64,000 nt of DNA, taken from contig NZ_JYHV01000015.1 of the NCBI RefSeq assembly GCF_000952685.1, positions 248,001-312,000 on the forward strand. The letters run 5' to 3'. The notes below the pieces were generated by a model. It had not been told where the DNA came from, searched no databases, and was given only the letters and a program-made list of their open reading frames with translations. Below, in pieces: positions 38,905 to 47,912 of the stretch (position 1 is the stretch's first letter; every line of letters starts with the position of its first letter). The DNA is from Stutzerimonas stutzeri. GTDB taxonomy: Bacteria; Pseudomonadota; Gammaproteobacteria; Pseudomonadales; Pseudomonadaceae. The position numbers and the translations under genes were made by a program.

Positions 38905-39267
38905 ACGGATCGGTTAACTACAGCGCCGCGCAATCCAGTGGCCTGACGTTCCATACGGCTTCGATTGCCTCAGGCGAAGAGGTTAGCCGAACACGAGAGA
39001 CATACGGCCTGTCCGCCCTTGCTTAGGCTCAATCCCGACTGCCCGCGGGGAGCCACACTCCACGGTTTCATGAGTGAAAAATGGCTCTGGACGACGCCTG
39101 AATCACTCTCAGGGCGCTGGCCAGCGCCGTTGGCATCTACTACCAAATGAGGAGTTCTCCGCTGCCATGGGTGCATACCGTAGGCCTGAGCGCGCTGCCT
39201 AAGATCGGTCCATGCCCTGTGCACCTTCCGGCGCAGGCTCTGACAAGCAGAGAAAGAGAGGCCCATC
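38905..39267. other. exaC upstream region
   Basis: This gap of about 360 bases holds no supported gene. It contains the regulon palindrome at 39137-39154 and the exaC promoter and leader. Confidence 0.5.
39137..39154 (+). promoter_or_regulatory. Putative operator of the alcohol-oxidation regulon (exaC copy)
   Basis: CTACTACCAAATGAGGAG has the full conserved half CTACTACCAA; the right half is weaker. It lies 113 bp before the exaC start. Confidence 0.5.
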
Positions 39268-40788
39268 ATGATCTACGCCCAACCCGGTACCGCAGGCGCC
39301 GTCATTTCCTTCAAACCGCGTTACGGCAACTTCATCGGCGGCGAATTCGTGCCGCCGGTCAAGGGTGAGTATTTCGTCAACACCTCGCCAGTCAACGGTG
39401 AAGTGATCGCCGAGTTCCCGCGCTCCGGCGCGGAGGATGTGGAGAAGGCCCTGGATGCCGCACATGCCGCTGCCGATGCCTGGGGCAAGACATCGGTACA
39501 GGACCGCGCGCTGATTCTGCTGAAGATCGCCGATCGCATCGAAGCCAACCTGGAACAGCTGGCCATCGCCGAGACCTGGGACAATGGCAAGGCCGTGCGT
39601 GAAACCCTGAATGCCGACGTGCCGCTGGCTGCCGATCACTTCCGTTACTTCGCTGGCTGCATCCGCGCCCAGGAAGGCAGCGCCGCCGAGATCAACGAGC
39701 ACACCGCGGCCTATCACTTCCATGAGCCGCTGGGTGTGGTCGGTCAGATCATTCCTTGGAACTTCCCGCTGCTGATGGCCGCCTGGAAGCTGGCGCCGGC
39801 CTTGGCCGCTGGTAACTGCATCGTGCTCAAGCCTGCCGAGCAGACGCCGCTGTCAATCATGGTCTTCGCCGAGCTGATTGGTGACCTGTTGCCGCCGGGT
39901 GTGTTGAACATCGTCCAGGGCTTTGGCCGGGAAGCAGGGCAGGCGCTGGCGACCAGCACCCGCATTGCCAAGATCGCTTTCACCGGTTCTACCCCGGTGG
40001 GCTCGCACATCATGCGCTGCGCCGCTGAGAACATCATTCCGAGCACCGTGGAGCTGGGCGGCAAGAGCCCGAACATCTTTTTCGAAGACATCATGAATGC
40101 TGAACCCGCGTTCATCGAGAAAGCCGCTGAGGGTCTGGTACTGGCCTTCTTCAACCAGGGCGAAGTTTGCACCTGCCCGTCGCGTGCCCTGATTCAGGAG
40201 TCGATCTTCGAGCCCTTCATGGAAGTGGTGATGAAGAAGATCAAGGCGATCAAGCGTGGCAATCCGCTGGACACCGACACCATGGTCGGCGCCCAGGCGT
40301 CCGAGCAGCAGTTCGACAAGATTCTTTCATACATGGAGATCGCACAGCAGGAAGGCGCGCAGATCCTCACCGGCGGTGCCGCCGAGAAGCTCGAAGGTGG
40401 TCTGGCTTCCGGGTACTACGTGCAGCCGACTCTGATCAAGGGCCACAACAAGATGCGCGTATTCCAGGAAGAGATCTTCGGGCCCGTGGTCGGCGTGGCG
40501 ACCTTCAAAGACGAGGCCGAAGCACTGGCGATCGCCAACGATACCGAGTTCGGCCTGGGCGCCGGCGTCTGGACTCGCGACATCAACCGTGCCTACCGCA
40601 TGGGCCGTGGCATAAAGGCTGGCCGCGTCTGGACCAACTGCTACCACCTGTATCCTGCGCATGCGGCGTTCGGCGGCTACAAGAAGTCGGGTGTCGGCCG
40701 CGAAACCCACAAAATGATGCTCGATCACTATCAGCAGACCAAGAACCTGCTCATCAGCTACGACATCAACCCGCTGGGCTTCTTCTAA
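39268..40788 (+). CDS. exaC: ExaC/PedI-type NAD+-dependent aldehyde dehydrogenase
   Basis: The 506-residue ALDH-superfamily enzyme has the cofactor motif [21 protein letters not shown] and FTGSTPVG. Its general base is E262 in [13 protein letters not shown], and its catalytic cysteine is C301 in [13 protein letters not shown]. Length is the same as ExaC of P. aeruginosa. It turns acetaldehyde and other aldehydes made by the quinoprotein dehydrogenases into acids in the cytoplasm. It has its own promoter region with a regulon palindrome and two hairpins downstream. Confidence 0.93.
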   Translation: MIYAQPGTAGAVISFKPRYGNFIGGEFVPPVKGEYFVNTSPVNGEVIAEFPRSGAEDVEKALDAAHAAADAWGKTSVQDRALILLKIADRIEANLEQLAIAETWDNGKAVRETLNADVPLAADHFRYFAGCIRAQEGSAAEINEHTAAYHFHEPLGVVGQIIPWNFPLLMAAWKLAPALAAGNCIVLKPAEQTPLSIMVFAELIGDLLPPGVLNIVQGFGREAGQALATSTRIAKIAFTGSTPVGSHIMRCAAENIIPSTVELGGKSPNIFFEDIMNAEPAFIEKAAEGLVLAFFNQGEVCTCPSRALIQESIFEPFMEVVMKKIKAIKRGNPLDTDTMVGAQASEQQFDKILSYMEIAQQEGAQILTGGAAEKLEGGLASGYYVQPTLIKGHNKMRVFQEEIFGPVVGVATFKDEAEALAIANDTEFGLGAGVWTRDINRAYRMGRGIKAGRVWTNCYHLYPAHAAFGGYKKSGVGRETHKMMLDHYQQTKNLLISYDINPLGFF

Positions 40789-40813
40789 GCCGCGGGGATC
40801 GACCTCGGAGGAC

Positions 40814-40839
40814 CCGGCGCGTTCGCTCCAGCGCGCCGG
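40814..40839 (+). terminator. GC hairpin after exaC
   Basis: CCGGCGCG and CGCGCCGG form an 8-bp perfect stem with a 10-base loop 25 bp after the exaC stop. No T tract follows, so it is probably a stability element or weak terminator. Confidence 0.4.
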
Positions 40840-40911
40840 CATCATTTGCTCGCACCTGAGTGCGGGGATCACAGGCTGACTGGGTGCGGCCTCAGTGGTT
40901 CGTCAACGCAG

Positions 40912-40938
40912 CGCGGCCTTCTGGCCGCGTTTTTTTTT
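40912..40938 (+). terminator. Strong rho-independent terminator between exaC and pqqA
   Basis: CGCGGCC-TTCT-GGCCGCG is followed directly by nine T residues. It separates the exaC transcript from the pqq operon. Confidence 0.93.
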
Positions 40939-41276
40939 GGCTCCGCGATAAGCCGCAATCCGGCGTTTCGCGACCGCTCGTGGCGGTGCATGGGGCGCGT
41001 ACCGGAGCTGTTGTGTCGATGCCTGCGGCAGATCCGTCTGGGACCTGCCTCGTCAGTGGTGCGCTGACCTCGACGCTGCCCTGAGCGGCGCGAGCGGTCG
41101 CCAAGGGCTCTACGATAGCCTTTCCGACGAATTAAAGAAGGTGTTAGGTCCAAGTGCCAGGCACTACCAAGGCAGCGTGTTGTCTCCTTCCAAAGTACCA
41201 TTCTGCTTTCTGCTGACATGGGTGCTTAATGGGGCCGTCGGGATAATCCGTCAGCCAATAAGAAGAGGATCGAGCC
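40939..41276. other. pqqA upstream region
   Basis: This 338-base region holds no supported gene. It carries the regulon palindrome (41161-41178) and, just after it, a 17-bp element CCAAAGTACCATTCTGC (41190-41206) shared with the exaB promoter. Confidence 0.55.
41161..41178 (+). promoter_or_regulatory. Putative operator of the alcohol-oxidation regulon (pqqA copy)
   Basis: GCACTACCAAGGCAGCGT shares ACTACCAAGGNAG with the exaB copy and is followed at nearly the same distance (27 vs 26 bp) by the second shared element. It lies 98 bp before pqqA. Confidence 0.5.
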
Positions 41277-41348
41277 ATGTGGACCAAACCCGCTTTCACT
41301 GACCTACGTATCGGTTTCGAAGTCACCATGTACTTCGCTAATCGCTGA
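41277..41348 (+). CDS. pqqA: PqqA, PQQ precursor peptide
   Basis: A 23-residue peptide, [20 protein letters not shown] plus ANR. The conserved Glu15 and Tyr19 of the EVTMY segment are the residues joined by PqqE and turned into the PQQ skeleton. It has GAAGAGG upstream and lies 49 bp before pqqB, with a terminator-like hairpin between them. Confidence 0.97.
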   Translation: MWTKPAFTDLRIGFEVTMYFANR

Positions 41349-41356
41349 GTTATCCG

Positions 41357-41384
41357 CCCCGGCTCAGGTCGGGGTTTTCGTTTT
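41357..41384 (+). terminator. Attenuator-like hairpin between pqqA and pqqB
   Basis: CCCCG and CGGGG with an 8-base loop are followed by TTTTCGTTTT, directly after the pqqA stop codon. Partial termination here would give more pqqA message than pqqBCDE message, which suits a peptide used as a stoichiometric substrate. Confidence 0.7.
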
Positions 41385-41397
41385 CAGGGAGCTGCCC

Positions 41398-42309
41398 ATG
41401 TTCATCCAGATTCTCGGTTCGGCTGCTGGCGGCGGCTTTCCTCAATGGAACTGCAACTGTGCCAATTGCGCAGGATTGCGCGCCGGTACCATACGCGCGC
41501 ACGCCCGTACCCAATCGTCCATCGCCATCAGCGACGACGGCGAACACTGGATACTTTGCAACGCATCACCGGATATCCGTGTCCAGCTGGAATCCTTTCC
41601 GAAACTGCAGCCAGCCCGTGCACCGCGCGACACCGCAATTGGCGCCATCGTCCTGCTGGACAGCCAGATCGATCACACCACCGGACTGCTGACACTGCGC
41701 GAAGGCTGTCCGCACGAAGTCTGGTGTACCGAGATGGTCCATCAGGACCTCAGCACCGGTTTTCCCCTGTTCAAGATGCTCGAACACTGGAACGGTGGCC
41801 TGCGCTGGAACCCCATTGCGCTGGAAGGCAGCTTCCGTATACCGGCCTGCCCGAATCTTCGAATCACGCCGATCCCGCTACGCAGCTCGGCGCCTCCCTA
41901 CTCGCCGCACCGCAACGATCCACATCCGGGCGACAACATCGGCCTGCTGATCGACGATGAAAAAACCGGCGGTACGCTGTTCTACGCCCCGGGTCTGGGC
42001 AAGGTCAGCGCCGAGTTGCTGGAGATCATGCGTGGCGCCGATTGCCTGCTGGTCGACGGCACCCTTTGGCGCGATGACGAAATGCTCATGCGTGAAGTCG
42101 GCACCAAGCTCGGCACCGAAATGGGTCATCTTCAGCAGAGCGGCCCCGGCGGCATGATCGAGGTGCTCGATGGCATGCCTGCTGCGCGCAAGATCCTCAT
42201 CCACATCAACAACACCAATCCGATCCTCGATGAAAGCTCCCCCGAGCGAGCGGAGTTGGACGCGCATGGAATCGAAGTCTCGTTCGATGGGATGAGCATC
42301 GAGCTGTAA
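41398..42309 (+). CDS. pqqB: PqqB, metallo-beta-lactamase-fold PQQ biosynthesis protein
   Basis: The 303-residue protein opens with the PqqB signature [19 protein letters not shown] and a CNCANC cluster, and continues with a beta-lactamase-fold core ([17 protein letters not shown]). In PQQ synthesis it acts as a hydroxylase on the tyrosine-derived precursor. It is the second gene of the pqq operon. Confidence 0.96.
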   Translation: MFIQILGSAAGGGFPQWNCNCANCAGLRAGTIRAHARTQSSIAISDDGEHWILCNASPDIRVQLESFPKLQPARAPRDTAIGAIVLLDSQIDHTTGLLTLREGCPHEVWCTEMVHQDLSTGFPLFKMLEHWNGGLRWNPIALEGSFRIPACPNLRITPIPLRSSAPPYSPHRNDPHPGDNIGLLIDDEKTGGTLFYAPGLGKVSAELLEIMRGADCLLVDGTLWRDDEMLMREVGTKLGTEMGHLQQSGPGGMIEVLDGMPAARKILIHINNTNPILDESSPERAELDAHGIEVSFDGMSIEL

Positions 42310-42396
42310 CACGAGCGGCGCTCGGCACCCCGTCGCTGATGCACGCCGGGCTCTGCCCGGGGCGAACAACCCGTACAACATGCGTAAGGAAGCTCC

Positions 42397-43149
42397 ATGA
42401 CCCTGCCAGCCATGACCCGTTCCGAGTTCGAGCAGGCGCTGCGCGCCAAGGGCGACTACTACCATATCCATCACCCGTTCCACCGCGCCATGTACGAAGG
42501 CCGGTCGACCCGCGAGCAAGTCCAGGGCTGGGTTGCGAACCGCTTCTACTATCAGGTGTGTATACCGGTGAAGGACGCCGCGATCATGGCCAACTGCCCG
42601 GATCGCGAGACTCGCCGCGAGTGGATCCAACGCATCATCGATCACGATGGTACGCCGGGCGAAGAGGGCGGTATCGAGGCGTGGCTGCGACTGGCCGAAG
42701 CGGTGGGGTTGGATCGTGAGCAGGTGCTGTCCCAGGAACTGGTGCTGCCCGGTGTACGTTTCGCCGTCGATGCCTATGTCAATTTCGCCCGGCGCGCCGT
42801 CTGGCAGGAGGCGGCCAGCAGCTCCCTCACCGAGCTGTTCGCGCCGACGATCCATCAGTCACGTCTGGATGCCTGGCCGCAGCACTACAGCTGGATTGAT
42901 GCGTCCGGCTACGACTACTTCCGCAAGCGTCTGAAGGAGGCGCGCCGCGACGTCGAGCACGGCTTGCGCATTACTCTTGATCACTACAAGACTCGAGAAA
43001 GCCAGGAACGCATGCTGAACATTCTTCAGTTCAAACTCGACGTACTCTGGAGCATGCTGGATGCCATGAGCATGGCCTATGAACTGGACCGCCCGCCGTA
43101 CCACACGGTGACCAGCGAGCGTGTGTGGCATCGCGGGATCACCTTGTAA
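42397..43149 (+). CDS. pqqC: PqqC, pyrroloquinoline-quinone synthase
   Basis: The 250-residue all-helical TENA/THI-4-fold oxidase has [15 protein letters not shown] near the start, WVANRFYYQ and [19 protein letters not shown]. It carries out the last, oxygen-dependent ring closure of PQQ. Spacing to pqqB is 87 bp and to pqqD 100 bp. Start follows a GGAAG site. Confidence 0.96.
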   Translation: MTLPAMTRSEFEQALRAKGDYYHIHHPFHRAMYEGRSTREQVQGWVANRFYYQVCIPVKDAAIMANCPDRETRREWIQRIIDHDGTPGEEGGIEAWLRLAEAVGLDREQVLSQELVLPGVRFAVDAYVNFARRAVWQEAASSSLTELFAPTIHQSRLDAWPQHYSWIDASGYDYFRKRLKEARRDVEHGLRITLDHYKTRESQERMLNILQFKLDVLWSMLDAMSMAYELDRPPYHTVTSERVWHRGITL

Positions 43150-43249
43150 CGGCCATGCGCAGGGTAGGAGTGAGCTCCGGCGTGGGATGGGTTTCAGGCC
43201 TACCAATTCACCGGCCATCGATGATGCAACATTGGCGAGAGAGAGGACC

Positions 43250-43528
43250 ATGAGCGATATCCAACTGACGCAGATCCCAGCCTTTCGCCGCGGCTTTCGC
43301 TTCCAATGGGAACCTGCGCAGAACTGCCACGTGCTGCTCTACCCGGAAGGCATGATCAAACTCAACGAGAGCGCTTCTGCTGTCCTGGCCGAAGTGGACG
43401 GCGCCCGTAACCTGGGCACCATCGTGGCCGATCTGCAGGCTCGCTACCCAGACGCAGAAGGGATTGAGGAAGATATCGTCGCGTTTCTGGAGGTGGCCGT
43501 TGAACGGTTCTGGATCGAGCTTCGCTAA
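43250..43528 (+). CDS. pqqD: PqqD, peptide chaperone for PqqA
   Basis: The 92-residue protein has the RRE fold that binds PqqA and presents it to PqqE. Sequence marks are [32 protein letters not shown] and ILAEVDG-type residues. The ATG at 43250 follows GAGAGGACC. Its 3' end overlaps pqqE. Confidence 0.93.
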   Translation: MSDIQLTQIPAFRRGFRFQWEPAQNCHVLLYPEGMIKLNESASAVLAEVDGARNLGTIVADLQARYPDAEGIEEDIVAFLEVAVERFWIELR

Positions 43529-44654
43529 ACCGGGCTTCGAGCCAGGCCCACCGTTGTGGTTGCTCGCCGAGCTCACTTACCGGTGCCCGCTGCAATGCCC
43601 GTACTGCTCGAACCCGCTGGATTTCGCCCGCAACCAGGATGAGCTGAGCACCGCCGAGTGGATCGAAGTGTTCCGCCAGGCGCGCGAGATGGGTGCGGCG
43701 CAGCTGGGTTTTTCCGGCGGTGAGCCACTGGTCCGTCAGGACCTGGCCGATCTGATCAAAGCGGCGCGTGACCTCGGCTATTACACCAACCTGATTACCT
43801 CGGGGATCGGCCTGACCGAAGAGAAGATCGCTTCATTCGCCGCCGCCGGGCTCGACCATATCCAGATCAGTTTCCAAGCCGCCGATGAGGAGGTTAATAA
43901 CCTGCTCGCCGGCTCGAAAAAGGCCTTCGCGCAGAAGCTCGCCATGGCGCGTGCGGTGAAAGCCCATGGCTATCCGATGGTGCTGAACTTCGTCACCCAT
44001 CGGCACAACATCGACAATATCGAGCGCATCATCCAGCTGTGTCTGGAGCTGGAAGCCGACTTTGTTGAATTGGCCACTTGCCAGTTCTACGGCTGGGCCG
44101 AACTCAACCGTGCCGGGCTGCTGCCGAGCAAGGAGCAGTTGGTGCGTGCCGAGCGCATCACCAATGAGTGGCGCGACAAACTCGCTGCCGAGAACCACCC
44201 CTGCAAGCTGATCTTCGTCACGCCTGACTATTACGAAGAGCGCCCCAAGGGCTGCATGAACGGCTGGGGCAACCTGTTCCTCGACATCACCCCCGACGGT
44301 ACGGCGCTGCCCTGTCACAGCGCTCGGCAATTGCCGATCAGCTTTCCCAACGTGCGCGAGCAAAGCATCGAGCAGATCTGGAAGCACTCGTTCGGCTTCA
44401 ACAAGTTCCGCGGCTTCGACTGGATGCCCGAGCCGTGCCAGTCCTGCGATGAAAAGGAAAAGGACTTTGGCGGCTGCCGCTGTCAGGCGTTCATGCTCAC
44501 CGGCGATGCCGTCAATGCTGACCCGGTCTGCAGCAAGTCGCCACACCACAGCACTATCCTCGCCGCGCGGACCGAAGCCGAGCAGGCACCTCTCGGTCTG
44601 GATGAACTGACGTTCCGCAACGAGAAGGCATCGAAGTTGATCCTCAAGGTGTAA
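43500..44654 (+). CDS. pqqE: PqqE, radical-SAM PqqA cross-linking enzyme
   Basis: A radical SAM enzyme with the cluster motif C29-C33-C36 ([13 protein letters not shown]) and a SPASM-like C-terminus with several Cys ([31 protein letters not shown]). It joins Glu15 and Tyr19 of PqqA by a C-C bond. I chose the TTG at 43500, which has GGAGG six bases upstream and lies inside pqqD, giving 384 residues; no ATG is available near the expected N-terminus. The overlap of 29 bp suggests coupled translation with pqqD. Confidence 0.94.
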   Translation: MNGSGSSFAKPGFEPGPPLWLLAELTYRCPLQCPYCSNPLDFARNQDELSTAEWIEVFRQAREMGAAQLGFSGGEPLVRQDLADLIKAARDLGYYTNLITSGIGLTEEKIASFAAAGLDHIQISFQAADEEVNNLLAGSKKAFAQKLAMARAVKAHGYPMVLNFVTHRHNIDNIERIIQLCLELEADFVELATCQFYGWAELNRAGLLPSKEQLVRAERITNEWRDKLAAENHPCKLIFVTPDYYEERPKGCMNGWGNLFLDITPDGTALPCHSARQLPISFPNVREQSIEQIWKHSFGFNKFRGFDWMPEPCQSCDEKEKDFGGCRCQAFMLTGDAVNADPVCSKSPHHSTILAARTEAEQAPLGLDELTFRNEKASKLILKV

Positions 44655-44694
44655 GGTCGTTCGATCCGAACGATGCCTGTTGAGCGAAATCGAG

Positions 44695-46611
44695 ATGACC
44701 AAGACCGCAATCCCCTACGGCTTCTGGCCCAGCGACTGGAGCGCCGAGAAAGCCGCATCGGCGAGCCGTGATTTTGCCGAGATTCGCGCCGGCCATGGTG
44801 GTGTGTTCTGGATCGAATACCAGCCGGCGGATGCTCGCTGCACCTTATGGCACTGGCGCGCGGGCCGGGCCGTCTGTATCACGCCGGCTGGCCTATCGCT
44901 GCGCAGCCGGGTCTACGAATACGGCGGTGGGGCCTTCTGTCTGACGGATCGGGGGGTGGCTTTCGTGAATGAAGGGGATCAGCAGATCCATCTTCAGTCT
45001 ATTGCCGATCAGGCTGCCGGACCCAGTATGTTGACTCAGCAGGCCGATTGCCGCTACGGCGACCTTCAGTTCGATTCCGGCCAGACAGCCATTGTGGCGG
45101 TTGAAGAAGCGCATATTGGTGAGCGGGTGGAGCACCGGCTGGTCAGCTTCTCGGTGCAATCCGGTGGGCGCAGTGTCCTCGCCGAGGGGGCGGATTTCTA
45201 TTCGTCGCCAGCGCTCGATGCCGAAGCCCGGCGTATGGCCTGGATCCAATGGCAGCGCCCCGAACAACCCTGGACCGCTACCAGTCTGTGGATGGCCGAG
45301 CGCGATGCGGACGGTACCTGGCAAACGCCGATTCGCCTGGCCGGGGCTGAAGGCGGCGAGTCGCTGCAACAGCCACGCTTCGCCGCGGACGGGACGCTCT
45401 ACTGCCTGAGCGACAGGGCCGGCTGGTGGCAGCCCTGGAGGGAGGAGGGTGGCCGATTGGTGCCGGAGTTCGCTGTTGCGAACGATGGGGCCGCGCCCGA
45501 AGCTGGAGAGACGCAGGCGCCCTTTGATCATGCGCCGGCGCCCTGGCAACTGGGCACGACCAGCTACCTGCCGCTGAGCGAGGGTGGTCTGCTGTTGACT
45601 CGCATGGTCGATGGTTACGGCCTGCTGCTGGAACGCAACGACGAGGGCCGCGAACGCCAGCTTGCGACGGCCTTCACCCGCTGTCGGCAACTGGCTGCCG
45701 ATGAACAGCACTATTACTGCATCGCCGCTGCCGTCGATCGAGTGCCAACGGTGCTGGCGATAGAACGCCGGACCGGCCGGCCCGAGATCATCGCAGGTGG
45801 CGAGCAGCCGCTACCGGCCGAGCAGCTGTCGCGGCCCCAGCCGTTCACTTTCGCCACTGGAACCGACGAAACCGCGCATGCCTTTTTCTATCCCCCCTGC
45901 AATGCCGACTGTCGGAGTTTGGAGGGGGAGAAACCACCGCTAGTGGTCTTCCTGCACGGCGGGCCGACTTCGGCCTGCTACCCGGTATTCGATCCGCGGA
46001 TCCAGTACTGGACCCAGCGCGGCTTTGCCGTGGCCGATGTCAACTACCGAGGCAGCGGCGGTTTCGGTCGAGCCTACCGGCAACGCCTGCACGAGCAATG
46101 GGGCGTGGTCGACGTGGAAGATGCCAGCGCGGTCGTCACCGCACTGGCGGTGAGCGGGCAGGTCGACCCGGCCCGCACCTTCGTCCGCGGTTCGAGCGCC
46201 GGCGGCTATACCGCGCTTTGTGCGCTCACCTCCGACGCTGGCTTCAGCGGCGGCGCCAGCCTTTATGGCGTCAGCGATCCACTTGCGCTGCGGCGGGCCA
46301 CCCACAAGTTCGAGGCGGATTATCTGGACTGGCTGATCGGTGATCCCCAGGGCCATGCCGAGCGTTACCGTCAGCGCACCCCGTTGCACCACGCGGGGCG
46401 GATCAGGGTTCCGGTGATCTTCTTTCAGGGTGGGCTGGACGCCGTGGTGCTTCCGGCACAGACCGAATTGATGGTGTCAGCGCTTCGCCAGCGCAACATT
46501 CGGGTCGAGTACTGCTTCTACCCGCAAGAACGTCACGGTTTCCGACAGGCGGATAGCCTGGCGGATGCGTTGGCGCGCGAATGTCGCTTCTATCAGGGTG
46601 TGCTTGGCTGA
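44695..46611 (+). CDS. pqqH: PqqH, S9-family prolyl oligopeptidase-like protease
   Basis: A 638-residue protein with an N-terminal beta-propeller and a C-terminal alpha/beta-hydrolase domain (from about residue 390). The nucleophile is S501 in RGSSAGGYTALCAL, the acid lies in FQGGLDAVVLP and the His in QERHGFRQ. It matches PqqH next to pqqE in P. aeruginosa, where it is the last gene of the pqq operon. A role in PqqA handling is suspected but not proven. A TTG at 44680 is the alternative start, five codons upstream. Confidence 0.85.
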   Translation: MTKTAIPYGFWPSDWSAEKAASASRDFAEIRAGHGGVFWIEYQPADARCTLWHWRAGRAVCITPAGLSLRSRVYEYGGGAFCLTDRGVAFVNEGDQQIHLQSIADQAAGPSMLTQQADCRYGDLQFDSGQTAIVAVEEAHIGERVEHRLVSFSVQSGGRSVLAEGADFYSSPALDAEARRMAWIQWQRPEQPWTATSLWMAERDADGTWQTPIRLAGAEGGESLQQPRFAADGTLYCLSDRAGWWQPWREEGGRLVPEFAVANDGAAPEAGETQAPFDHAPAPWQLGTTSYLPLSEGGLLLTRMVDGYGLLLERNDEGRERQLATAFTRCRQLAADEQHYYCIAAAVDRVPTVLAIERRTGRPEIIAGGEQPLPAEQLSRPQPFTFATGTDETAHAFFYPPCNADCRSLEGEKPPLVVFLHGGPTSACYPVFDPRIQYWTQRGFAVADVNYRGSGGFGRAYRQRLHEQWGVVDVEDASAVVTALAVSGQVDPARTFVRGSSAGGYTALCALTSDAGFSGGASLYGVSDPLALRRATHKFEADYLDWLIGDPQGHAERYRQRTPLHHAGRIRVPVIFFQGGLDAVVLPAQTELMVSALRQRNIRVEYCFYPQERHGFRQADSLADALARECRFYQGVLG

Positions 46612-46748
46612 GCGTACGACGCTGTACAGCGCATCGGGATGCAGTTGTGAGAACGGTTCGCTTCCCAGCCTAGCGACTTTTTGCGGATTGCTTTGATGGC
46701 AGAAAGCAGTACGCTTGCCGGACGTATAACAATAACCGAGGCCGTAGT

Positions 46749-47912
46749 ATGAGCCCCAATATCAGCCTGCAACGCAAATTCGTTTCACCCGAAATCGTCT
46801 TTGGTGCCGGGTGTCGCCACAGCGTGGGCAATTACGCAAAGAACTTCGGTGCCCGCAAGGTATTGCTCGTGTCGGACCCTGGCGTCGTGGCTGCGGGCTG
46901 GGTAGCAGATATTCAGGCCAGCCTGACGAATCAGGACATCGAGTACTGCCTGTTTACCCAGGTGTCCGCCAATCCTCGCTCCGAGGAGGTGATGATCGGT
47001 GCCGAGGTCTATCGCGACGAGGGTTGCAACGTCATCGTCGCGGTGGGCGGCGGTAGTCCGATGGACTGTGCCAAGGGTATCGGCATTGCTGTCGCTCATG
47101 GACGCAGCATCCTCGAGTTCGAAGGCGTCGATACGCTGCGGGTGCCGAGTCCGCCGCTGATCCTGATCCCGACCACCGCGGGCACGTCGGCGGACGTTTC
47201 GCAGTTCGTGATCATCTCCAACCAGGAAGAGCGGATGAAGTTTTCCATCGTCAGCAAGGGCGCCGTACCCGATGTATCGCTGATTGATCCGGAAACCACT
47301 CTGAGCATGGACCCGTTTCTCTCCGCCTGTACCGGCATCGACGCGCTGGTCCATGCCATCGAAGCCTTCGTCTCCACCGGCCATGGTCCGCTGACCGATC
47401 CGCATGCACTCGAAGCCATGCGACTGATCAACGGCCATCTGGTGCAGATGATCGCCAATCCAGCGGACATCCAGCTGCGCGAGAAAATCATGCTCGGCAG
47501 CATGCAGGCGGGGCTGGCATTCTCCAATGCCATTCTGGGCGCGGTGCACGCCATGTCACACAGCCTCGGCGGCTTCCTCGATCTGCCCCACGGGTTGTGC
47601 AACGCGGTATTGGTCGAGCATGTGGTGGCGTTCAATTACAGCGCCGCGCCTGATCGGTTCAAAGTGGTTGCCGAGACCTTCGGTATCGATACCCGTGGCC
47701 TGCAGCATCGCGAAATTCGCGACCGTCTGGTCAACCATGTCATTCAGCTCAAGCAGGCCATCGGATTCAATGAAACCCTGGGGCTTCACGGCGTGAGTCT
47801 CTCGGATATTCCTTTCCTGTCCCAGCACGCCATGCAGGACCCCTGCATCCTCACCAACCCGCGCTCCTCGACCCAGCGCGACGTCGAAGTGGTGTATGCC
47901 GAAGCACTCTGA
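46749..47912 (+). CDS. ercA: ErcA, iron-containing alcohol dehydrogenase-like protein
   Basis: The 387-residue type III (iron-dependent) alcohol dehydrogenase has GGGSPMDCAKGIGI (NAD site), TAGTSADVSQFVI and metal His residues in AVHAMSHSLGGFLDLPHGLCNAVL. In Pseudomonas, ErcA is needed for normal ethanol-oxidation control and is thought to act on signalling rather than bulk catabolism. It overlaps ercS by 17 bp. Confidence 0.93.
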   Translation: MSPNISLQRKFVSPEIVFGAGCRHSVGNYAKNFGARKVLLVSDPGVVAAGWVADIQASLTNQDIEYCLFTQVSANPRSEEVMIGAEVYRDEGCNVIVAVGGGSPMDCAKGIGIAVAHGRSILEFEGVDTLRVPSPPLILIPTTAGTSADVSQFVIISNQEERMKFSIVSKGAVPDVSLIDPETTLSMDPFLSACTGIDALVHAIEAFVSTGHGPLTDPHALEAMRLINGHLVQMIANPADIQLREKIMLGSMQAGLAFSNAILGAVHAMSHSLGGFLDLPHGLCNAVLVEHVVAFNYSAAPDRFKVVAETFGIDTRGLQHREIRDRLVNHVIQLKQAIGFNETLGLHGVSLSDIPFLSQHAMQDPCILTNPRSSTQRDVEVVYAEAL

